Source: Rhodopirellula sp.
GTDB taxonomy: Bacteria > Planctomycetota > Planctomycetia > Pirellulales > Pirellulaceae
DNA length: 64,000 bases
Reading direction: 5' to 3'
Assembly: GCA_002690925.1 (NCBI GenBank)
Contig: NZGD01000193.1
Location: forward strand, 1-64,000
Position numbers and translations under genes: made by a program. Of the stretch, positions 44,549-51,591 are shown piece after piece. Below the pieces are notes generated by a model. That model was not told the origin of the DNA, did not search any database, and saw only the letters and a list, made by a program, of their open reading frames with translations. Position 1 is the stretch's first letter. The number at the start of each line of letters is the position of its first letter.

Positions 44549-46336
44549 ATGTCTTTGATCGTTCAAAAGTTTGGTGGCACAAGTGTCGCGGACGTCGAAA
44601 AGATTCAGGCCGCAGCCCGAAAAGCGATTCGCGCTCAAAGGCAGGGGCACCAAGTCGTTATGGTTGTTAGCGCAATGGGAAAGAACACCGATGCGTTGCT
44701 TGGACTAGCTGGTGAAATCTGTGACCAACCGCCTGCGCGTGAAATGGACATGTTACTCAGTACGGGTGAACAGGTCAGTGTTGCTCTGGTTGCCATGGCC
44801 ATTCACTCTCTTGGGGCCAAGGCAGTCAGTTTGACCGGCGGTCAGATTGGGATGAAGACTGACAACAGTTTCAGTAAAGCACGTATTCAGTCGATCTCGA
44901 CGGAACGGATTCAAGGGCTGTTAAGTGACGGCAATATTGTTGTTGCTGCAGGGTTTCAGGGGATTGATGATGATTTGAATATCACGACATTGGGACGTGG
45001 TGGCAGTGATACCACGGCTGTCGCTCTGGCTGCCGTATTGGGAGCGGATGCCTGCGAGATCTACACGGATGTGGATGGGGTTTACACCACTGATCCTCGC
45101 TTGCTGCCAGAAGCAAGGCGAGTCGATGTGATTAGCTACGACGAAATGTTGGAATTGGCCAGCCTTGGTGCAGGGGTCATGCACAGTCGATCCATCGAGT
45201 TTGCTAAAAAATTCGGTGTGCCCATCCATGTGCGCAGTAGCTTTTCGGATACCGAAGGCACGATGATTGTGGCGGAATCCGAGTCTCAAACGCAGCCGGT
45301 CAGCGGAGCTGCCATGACTCCGGACGAGGCCAGGGTGACCGTGATTGGTGTCCCCGACGTCCCTGGCAAAAGTCAGCAAATCTTCTCGGCTATCGCGGCC
45401 TGCAAAATCGCGGTTGATATGGTGGTTCAAAATGTAGGCAAGAAAGGACGGGCAAATGTCTCATTTACCGTGCCGAGCGGGGAACTCGAAGCGACCCTCG
45501 ACGCCGTTCAGTCTGTGATGGATGCGGTTGGTGCGGATTCGATAACGCATGACAATCAGGTCTCCAAGGTGTCTGTGGTTGGTTCGAATATGGCCACGCA
45601 AACCAGCGTCGCTTCCCGCATGTTCCGAGCATTAGCGAACGCGGGGGTCAATATTCATATGATCACGACAAGTGAAATTAAAATCTCAACGCTGGTTCCC
45701 AAGTCACAGGCGGCACTTGCTCTGCGAGCAGTGCATGAAGCGTTTGACTTGCACAAACGTCCGCAGGATGCGCAGTCGTGGAGCGAAATCAAGAAAGATC
45801 GTGATGAGAAAGCCGATGTAGACACACTGGTCAGTCGCCTGAGAGATGACGCGTTGGAGGCACTTACTTTGACTGGAATCTCTATCACTGAAAAACAGGC
45901 TCGTGTCACGTTGCATGGTGTTCCGGATGAACCAGGAATTGCAGCTGATATGTTTGAGACGATCGGTGCGGCAGGTATCTTCATTGATATGATCGTGCAG
46001 GGATATGACGGTGGTGGTGGTTCCACAAGTGTCAGTTTTACTGTCGATGACACTGCATTGCAGGCGAGTCTTGAAGTTGCCCAGACCATTCTCGAAAAAC
46101 ACGGCATGCGTGATGTTCAAGGTGGCAAGGACATTGCAAAAGTCACGGTCAGTGGTATTGGATTACGAAGTCATACTCACGTGGCAACGATGTTGTTTCA
46201 GCAGCTATCCGAGGATGCGATTAATGTTGAAATGATCAATACCAGTGAGTTGCAAGTCAATGCAGTGATTGACGCCAAACGCGCTGTCGATGCTGCGGAA
46301 GACTTGAAACGGGCATTTGCAGATTCCTTGCTTTGA
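44549..46336 (+). CDS. lysC: Aspartate kinase with four ACT domains
   Basis: 595 residues from the ATG at 44549 (MSLIVQKFGGTSVADVEKI); the longer frame from 44462 adds 29 non-conserved residues. The kinase domain has KFGGTS, STGEQVS, GFQGI, TLGRGGSDTTAVALA and DVDGVYTTDPR. After about residue 260 there are four ACT domains in two pairs: VTVIGVPDVPGK, VSVVGSNMATQ, VTLHGVPDEPG and VTVSGIGLRS. Two pairs instead of one resemble the cyanobacterial four-ACT enzyme and suggest feedback control by lysine and/or threonine. It catalyses the first step to lysine, threonine and methionine. It follows the proposed homoserine kinase gene. Confidence 0.95.
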   Translation: MSLIVQKFGGTSVADVEKIQAAARKAIRAQRQGHQVVMVVSAMGKNTDALLGLAGEICDQPPAREMDMLLSTGEQVSVALVAMAIHSLGAKAVSLTGGQIGMKTDNSFSKARIQSISTERIQGLLSDGNIVVAAGFQGIDDDLNITTLGRGGSDTTAVALAAVLGADACEIYTDVDGVYTTDPRLLPEARRVDVISYDEMLELASLGAGVMHSRSIEFAKKFGVPIHVRSSFSDTEGTMIVAESESQTQPVSGAAMTPDEARVTVIGVPDVPGKSQQIFSAIAACKIAVDMVVQNVGKKGRANVSFTVPSGELEATLDAVQSVMDAVGADSITHDNQVSKVSVVGSNMATQTSVASRMFRALANAGVNIHMITTSEIKISTLVPKSQAALALRAVHEAFDLHKRPQDAQSWSEIKKDRDEKADVDTLVSRLRDDALEALTLTGISITEKQARVTLHGVPDEPGIAADMFETIGAAGIFIDMIVQGYDGGGGSTSVSFTVDDTALQASLEVAQTILEKHGMRDVQGGKDIAKVTVSGIGLRSHTHVATMLFQQLSEDAINVEMINTSELQVNAVIDAKRAVDAAEDLKRAFADSLL

Positions 46337-46408
46337 ATTTGCCCATTTGGCTAGTGATTTTTGGTTAAGATGTGGAAGTCAAATTCCATACTCGACCGTG
46401 AGTTACTG

Positions 46409-47920
46409 ATGCCTATCCTGATTCGCCGAGCTACTCTTGTTTTGATGCTCGGTATCGTTGCCGGTCTGCTATTTACCGATTCGTTGCGTGCCGCTGATAC
46501 TGCTGGTGACCGAAAGTCCGATCCGGCAACGCTTAGCCGACCATTCAATGTGCTGTTCATTATCTCGGACGATTTGACCGCCAACGCGCTGTCCTGTTAC
46601 GGCAATACCGTTTGCAAGACTCCAAATATTGATGCCTTGGCTGCACGTGGTACTCGGTTTACTCGTGCTTATTGTCAGGGGACTTATTGTGGCCCGAGTC
46701 GCGCCTCGTTTATGTCCGGCTACTACCCACACGCTACGGGCGTGCTTGGCTACAAGAATCCGCGTCAAGAAATTGGTGATCGTGCCATGTGGTCCGAGCA
46801 TTTTAAAAACAATGGTTACTATGCCGCCAGAGTCAGCAAAATTTTTCATATGGGTGTGCCCGGTGGCGTGCTCAAAGGTGGTGATGGTCGCGATCATGAT
46901 CACGGGAATGGCGCCGATGATGCTCGCTCATGGACCGAGAGATTCAATAGTCTGGGACCTGAGTGGAAAGCCCCGGGTGAGGGTGAAACTCTTGAAAGTA
47001 ATCCAAATGGAAAACGTCCTGTTGTGGGGGGGAATACTTTTGTCGTTGTTGAGGCGGATGGAGATGATTTGGTGCATTCTGATGGCATGACATCACAAAA
47101 AGCTGTGGAATTGCTGGGGCAAAAGCGGGAAAAACCGTTTTGGTTGGGTGTTGGATTTGTACGACCTCATGTGCCATTCGTGTCACCTCGAAAGTACTAC
47201 GAGCCGTTTCTGCCCTACTCGTCGATGACGCTACCAGAAAAACGTTCGGGTGATTGGGATGATATTCCGAAGGCGGGTATCAACTACAAGACAAGCGTCA
47301 ATATGAAGATGGACATTCGACGTCAAAAGAAAGCTGTCGGCGGGTATTATGCCTCGGTGGCATTCATGGATGCTCAAGTTGGAAAAGTGCTTGACAAACT
47401 TGAGCAGGAGGGACTCAGGGACAACACCATTGTGATCTTCACCAGCGATCACGGCTACCACTTGGGGGAGCATGATTTTTGGGCCAAGGTTTCCCTGCGT
47501 GATGAGTCGGCTGGCGTGCCTTTGATCATTTCCGTGCCAGGTAAAAAACCAGCGGTTTGCGATAGCTTGGTCGAATTGCTCGATCTCTATCCCACCGTCT
47601 CAAAATTGTGTGGCTTAGCAGTGGAAAAAAGATTGCAAGGCAAGGATATTTCAGCCATGTTGGATAACCCGAACGTTGAGGTTCGTGATGCTGCGTTTAG
47701 CGTTGCACCGATGCGAAAAGGCTTCCTGTTGCGGGAAGATCGTTGGGCTTTCATTCAGTATGGTGAAGATGCATCGAGTGGGATGGAGTTGTTTGATACC
47801 GTGGCTGATCCACTGCAGTTTGATAACCTTGCTGAGTCAAGTGAGCATCAAAACGTAGTCAGCAGGATGCAGGCCAAGCTTGCTGCCAAACTTGCCGAAG
47901 TGCGGGCAAATGATTTGTGA
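46409..47920 (+). CDS. Sulfatase, iduronate-2-sulfatase-like
   Basis: A secreted sulfatase of 503 residues from the ATG at 46409, which begins a good signal peptide ending at LRAAD; ATG 46370 would add 13 residues. The metal motif ISDDLTANALSCYG, the formylglycine site C-G-P-S-R (TYCGPSRASFMSGYYPHATG, about residues 90-109) and FTSDHGYHLGEHDFW with KVSLRDESAGVPL are all diagnostic of the iduronate-2-sulfatase branch (S1_7). It probably acts on a sulfated algal or animal polysaccharide; the substrate is not known. A third sulfatase gene lies 8 kb downstream. Confidence 0.92.
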   Translation: MPILIRRATLVLMLGIVAGLLFTDSLRAADTAGDRKSDPATLSRPFNVLFIISDDLTANALSCYGNTVCKTPNIDALAARGTRFTRAYCQGTYCGPSRASFMSGYYPHATGVLGYKNPRQEIGDRAMWSEHFKNNGYYAARVSKIFHMGVPGGVLKGGDGRDHDHGNGADDARSWTERFNSLGPEWKAPGEGETLESNPNGKRPVVGGNTFVVVEADGDDLVHSDGMTSQKAVELLGQKREKPFWLGVGFVRPHVPFVSPRKYYEPFLPYSSMTLPEKRSGDWDDIPKAGINYKTSVNMKMDIRRQKKAVGGYYASVAFMDAQVGKVLDKLEQEGLRDNTIVIFTSDHGYHLGEHDFWAKVSLRDESAGVPLIISVPGKKPAVCDSLVELLDLYPTVSKLCGLAVEKRLQGKDISAMLDNPNVEVRDAAFSVAPMRKGFLLREDRWAFIQYGEDASSGMELFDTVADPLQFDNLAESSEHQNVVSRMQAKLAAKLAEVRANDL

Positions 47921-48194
47921 AAATCAATTATAGATTCGATTTTTTAGCATTCTTCACTGGGATCCTGATTAGCTCGCCATGTTGAGGATCAACGATTCAT
48001 CTTGGTGTTCCTGGTTTGCGCTGCATAGCATTTGATTCAGCAGTGGGAGCCTTAGTGATGCATCAACGTTGCCTTCGCGGATGTTGGTGCCTGGCACTTT
48101 TGATTTACGTGGGGTCATGCGCCGGGAAGGACTCTGCTAAAGTGTTATCGTGAATGTGGTCAGCTGAGTTCCGGTTCCTTAAGCAGAGCGATTC

Positions 48195-49106
48195 ATGACG
48201 AATCAAGTTACGATTGAAGACACGTTCGCTGAAGCCTTTCCCATGCGCGGCACGCGGCTGGTCATCACCGCGGCAGATGCAGATTTGGCTGGCATTGCCG
48301 CGGGGGAATTTTGCGGGAATGCGTCCAGTGTGATTGGATGTGATGCGGAGGCTGGGATTGAGGGGCCAGTAGCAAGCGAAGACACGTTAGACGGTCGCCC
48401 CGGTATGTCTGTGTTAGTGTTTGCTTTTGATCGTGAATCGCTTGAAAAGGCGGTCACTGCTCGTGTTGGTCAGAACGTACTGACTTGTCCTACGACAGCC
48501 TGTTTCGCAGGCATGCGGAGTGAGTTGAAAAAAGATCGGATCAAGGTTGGCGCGCAACTGCGTTTCTTTGGCGATGGTTACCAGTTCTCAAAAAAGCTGG
48601 AGGATCGACGATTTTGGCGTATTCCAGTCATGGACGGTGAGTTTCTATGTGAAGATGTCGTCGGCACCGTCAAAGGCATCGGTGGAGGAAATCTGCTTAT
48701 CTGCGGTCGGTCTCAAGGCGAGGCGTTGATTGCTGCACGATCAGCTGTTGCAGCAATTCAATTGCTGCCGGATGTGATCATGCCGTTCCCTTCAGGGATT
48801 GTTCGTAGTGGTTCCAAGGTAGGATCAAAATATAAGCCTCTAAAGGCAAGTACCAGCGAGAAATGGTGTCCCTCTTTGCGAGGGCAAACCGAATCTGCAC
48901 TTCTGAGAGACGAGCAGGCTGTTTACGAAATTGTTATTGATGGCTTGTCAGAGCGGGCAGTCGCATCAGCGATGGCCTCTGGACTCAAGGCAGCTGCCAA
49001 GTCCCCGGGCGTCACGCGAATATCCGCAGGAAACTACGGAGGGAAGCTGGGGCCCCATCATTTCCATCTGCACCGGCTGGAGTCAGGATCTCAGCCAGCG
49101 AGCTGA
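48195..49106 (+). CDS. fhcD: Formylmethanofuran:tetrahydromethanopterin formyltransferase
   Basis: A cytoplasmic enzyme of 303 residues, homologous to archaeal Ftr and to FhcD of methylotrophic bacteria. It moves the formyl group between methanofuran (or its bacterial analogue) and tetrahydromethanopterin. The family signatures EDTFAEAFPMRGTRLVITA at the N-terminus, TCPTTACFAG in the middle, GIGGGNLLICG and the C-terminal NYGGKLGPHHFHLH are present. It is the first gene of the C1 cluster. In Methylobacterium the order is fhcB-A-D-C, whereas here fhcD leads and is separated from the next gene by 313 bp, so there may be an internal promoter. Confidence 0.95.
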   Translation: MTNQVTIEDTFAEAFPMRGTRLVITAADADLAGIAAGEFCGNASSVIGCDAEAGIEGPVASEDTLDGRPGMSVLVFAFDRESLEKAVTARVGQNVLTCPTTACFAGMRSELKKDRIKVGAQLRFFGDGYQFSKKLEDRRFWRIPVMDGEFLCEDVVGTVKGIGGGNLLICGRSQGEALIAARSAVAAIQLLPDVIMPFPSGIVRSGSKVGSKYKPLKASTSEKWCPSLRGQTESALLRDEQAVYEIVIDGLSERAVASAMASGLKAAAKSPGVTRISAGNYGGKLGPHHFHLHRLESGSQPAS

Positions 49107-49419
49107 TTCTTGCGGTGGAATCGTTGATTTGGCACCCCGGGTGCCTCGCGGATGAATGGTTCTGTGCGGCGTACGTGCAAAAAACCGCGGCTTTTCTACA
49201 AGACTCGTTTGTGTGGGGTGATCATGATGTAAGAGGTTGGTTTTCGGCGACCTTGACAGTAAGGTCAAGGATCGAGTCAGGCCCGACGCACGCATGCTGC
49301 ATTGGCCAAATGAGTCTGGCCGAATGAGTCTGGCCGAATCGAGCTCGATTAGCATTGCAGCAAAATTGAGCACTTACTTAAACTCGTGGGCCCGTCCTAC
49401 TACCGAAAACGAGTCTGGA
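49107..49419. other. Spacer between fhcD and the fwdD-like gene
   Basis: 313 bp without a supported gene. It contains two perfect copies of a 14-bp unit, TGAGTCTGGCCGAA (49311-49338), and a further partial copy (GAGTCTGGAA, 49411-49420) that overlaps the next start codon. An internal promoter is likely here, but I could not identify it. Confidence 0.5.
49311..49338. repeat. 14-bp direct repeat in the C1 cluster spacer
   Basis: Two exact adjacent copies of TGAGTCTGGCCGAA. A partial third copy, GAGTCTGGAA, lies immediately at the fwdD-like start codon. They could be operator half-sites or simply slippage products. Confidence 0.9.
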
Positions 49420-49785
49420 ATGTCTGCGAAACGTTATCTGTTGAACCCCATGCGTACGGCTAAACAGGGCGTTCATGTGAATGTGGGAAAAGACGGGGAC
49501 GAATATATTGAAATCACGACCACTTTATCGATTCATGCCGACGACATGGCTGACATTGGTGTATCTGACGGTGATCGTGTGTTGGTCAAAACTGAGTTTG
49601 GCGAGGCCGAGTTTGGATGTCAGACAGCCAAAGTTCCGGCGGGAATGATTTTTGTCCCCTATGGTCCACCAACATGTCAGTTGATGGGGGGAGATACCGA
49701 TGGCACGGGAATGCCAACCAGTAAGGGGTGGGAAGTTGAAATCGAACCTTTGGCTGGGGCCGAACGAGAAACTAACACGGAGTGA
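49420..49785 (+). CDS. fwdD: Molybdopterin dinucleotide-binding subunit of formylmethanofuran dehydrogenase
   Basis: 121 residues from the ATG at 49420; the frame from 49237 adds 61 unrelated residues. The sequence follows archaeal FwdD/FmdD: RTAKQG near the N-terminus, DEYIEITTTLSIHADDMADIGVSDGDRV, AGMIFVPYGPP and the hallmark DTDGTGMPTSKG before the final strand. In archaea this double-psi-barrel domain binds the tungsto/molybdo-bis-pterin cofactor together with FwdB. Its presence as a separate gene next to fhcB implies that the complex keeps a metal-pterin centre. It lies 9 bp before the small ORF and is probably co-translated with it. Confidence 0.88.
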   Translation: MSAKRYLLNPMRTAKQGVHVNVGKDGDEYIEITTTLSIHADDMADIGVSDGDRVLVKTEFGEAEFGCQTAKVPAGMIFVPYGPPTCQLMGGDTDGTGMPTSKGWEVEIEPLAGAERETNTE

Positions 49786-49794
49786 AATAGAACC

Positions 49795-50076
49795 ATGAGC
49801 CAGGACAATCATATGAGCGGTGAAGATTCCCCTCATTTTAAAGTGCCTCAGCAGGGTGACGAAGTTGTTGCTTGGCAGGAGGTTGAGGAGGGACGTTTCA
49901 TGCCACAGCGTGTTCGTGGTAGTTGCCAGGGACGCGCCCTTGGCTGAACGTTTACCGTGCCGTCGTCCAGTTCGGATGACATCGAATCCAATGTTGATGA
50001 CAGCGATGATGTCACTGTTGATATCAGTCGCGATTTGAGCGTCCGCGAGACGCCCAACAATGAAACCATCTCCTGA
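49795..50076 (+). CDS. Small C1-cluster protein with in-frame UGA (candidate selenoprotein)
   Basis: From the ATG at 49795 the frame runs 50 codons to a TGA (49945-49947), ending ...RGSCQGRALG. The same frame stays open after that TGA for another 42 codons, to TGA 50074-50076, giving a possible 93-residue protein with Sec at position 51 and Cys at 44 (C-x6-U). A 7-bp hairpin with an AGUUC loop (49962-49980) lies 21 nt (UGA to loop) downstream, like the fhcB element. The first part (EDSPHFKVPQQGDEVVAWQEVEEGRF) is acidic; the tail after the UGA is Asp/Ser-rich and may be disordered. A plain 50-residue protein ending at the first TGA is the alternative. The position, 9 bp after fwdD and 54 bp before fhcB, argues for a role in the same complex. 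Confidence 0.5.
49962..49980 (+). promoter_or_regulatory. SECIS-like hairpin after the small-ORF UGA
   Basis: GTCGTCC (49962-49968) pairs with GGATGAC (49974-49980) over 7 bp with one G-U wobble; the loop is AGUUC. The loop begins 21 nt after the UGA, inside the 16-37 nt range of the bacterial SECIS model, and has G in its first two positions, as that model requires. Confidence 0.5.
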
Positions 50077-50130
50077 CGCTATTGCGTTGGTAATCTATCT
50101 GCCGCCTTCATTTATTTTTCGGAAAACCTG

Positions 50131-51465
50131 ATGGATTTGAAAGTCATTGATCATGCAACGTGCACCTTCTGTGGGTGCGTATGTGATGACATTCAGCTGC
50201 ACGCGGATGAAGAACGCATTCATCAGGCCAAGAAAGCTTGTGTGCTCGGGAAGGCATGGTTTTTGAACCACACTGCGGAGCGAAAGTACCCCGACGCTCT
50301 GATCGATGGGAAAGAAGCGACGGTAGATGAGGCGATTGCCGCTGCAGCAGAGCATCTGTATCAGGCTGACATGCCGTTGGTCTATGGCATGAGTAACACA
50401 ACTTGCGAAGCCCAACGCGAGTGTGTTGAGATGGCCGATCATTTGGGAGCCTTACTTGATAGTCATACTTCGTTGTGACATGGTCCTACCGAGATCGCTG
50501 CCCAGTTGGGCGGCAAAGTCACATGCACTTTGGGTGAAGTCAAGAATCGTGCCGATTTCATCGTTTATTGGGGTGGGAATCCTGCGGAGTGTCACCCGCG
50601 TCATTTCACCAAGTACACCTTGATGCAGAAAAGTAAGTTTCTGCCACGAGGGCGAAAAGATCGTACGATGGTGCTGGTTGATATCCGCGAGACGAAAAGT
50701 GTCAAAGCATCCGATATCTTTCTGCAGGTTCGGCCTGGCAAAGATTTCGAACTGATCACTGTTTTAAGGGCAATGATCAAGGACCGACCGATCAGTGAGG
50801 CACAGGTTGCTGAGACTGGATTGACGATCGAGCAGTTGCAAGACTTTGTTGCCAGAATGAAAGCTGCCAGGTACGGTGTCTTTTTCTTCGGTATGGGGCT
50901 GTCGATGACACGTGGTAAGCACATGAACTCGGCTGCCTTATTGACACTTGCCGCGGAGATGAACGCATTTACGAAGTTTGTCGCGATGCCGATGCGCGGG
51001 CATGGAAACGTGACCGGAGCTGATGTCATCATGCGTTGGCAAACTGGCTATCCGTTTGGCATTTCATTCAATCGGGGGTATCCACGATATAACCCCGGCG
51101 AATTTTCGACCGTCGATGTATTGGTCCGGGGAGATACCGATTGTGCGTTCATCATTGGGGCAGACCCCGGCGCGACCATGCCCAGGCCAGCAATTGATCA
51201 TCTTGCTAAAATCCCCACAATCGTGCTTGATCCACATGTGACCCATACCAGCAAGTTGGCACGGGTGCATATCACCACCGCACCGGCCGGGATTTCGGCG
51301 CCTGGTACGGCTTATCGAATGGATGAGATTCCGCTGCCACTGCGTCCAGCACTGAATTCTCCCTATCCGTCCGATGAAGAGGTCGTTCGACGAATCAAAG
51401 AGACGCTATTGAAAAAACCTGACTGGATGGGTGAACGACCTCAAGTGCTTCATAATCAGATTTGA
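50131..51465 (+). CDS. fhcB: Formylmethanofuran dehydrogenase subunit B with selenocysteine (UGA at 50476-50478)
   Basis: A single frame of 444 codons broken only by TGA 50476-50478, which I read as Sec116; the frame is the same on both sides. The protein is homologous to archaeal FwdB/FmdB, the catalytic tungsten or molybdenum subunit that interconverts CO2/formate and formyl-methanofuran. C11-x2-C14-x3-C18 (CTFCGCVC) with C37 forms the N-terminal [4Fe-4S] motif. Sec116 is followed by HGPTEIAAQLGGKV; archaeal enzymes have Cys or Sec at this point, before HGP, as the metal ligand (about position 118 in the Methanothermobacter enzyme). GYPRYNPGE near residue 320 is another conserved active-site stretch. 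A SECIS-like hairpin follows the UGA. If UGA were a real stop, both halves would be useless, and the second half lacks its own ribosome-binding site. Other genes in the window use UGA as stop, so this is local recoding. Confidence 0.88.
50497..50514 (+). promoter_or_regulatory. SECIS-like hairpin after the fhcB UGA
   Basis: GCTGCCC (50497-50503) pairs with GGGCGGC (50508-50514): 7 bp including one U-G wobble, with an AGUU loop. The loop begins 25 nt after the UGA, within the bacterial SECIS range of 16-37 nt, with G as second loop base. It lies inside the coding sequence, as bacterial SECIS elements do. Confidence 0.75.
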
Positions 51466-51591
51466 TGCGTGGCGGAATTTCAGCTTGTCAGAAAGGTGAA
51501 ATCCAGCGCGTGATCGATTTTGTGAGGCATCCCTGTAAATGTGATGACCCAGTTTGTTGGTAACCGGAGAACTTGAAAGGCTTCATATCGC

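Noticed and set aside
49115-49327. 70-residue frame in the fhcD-fwdD spacer
   Set aside because: GTG start, composition unlike its neighbours, and it ends inside the 14-bp repeat; not supported.
50131-50478. Reading fhcB as two separate genes or a pseudogene split by a nonsense mutation
   Set aside because: The frame continues without shift, the UGA lies exactly at the known Cys/Sec ligand site before HGP, and a SECIS-like hairpin follows. Decay would not be expected to hit that codon with that structure beside it.
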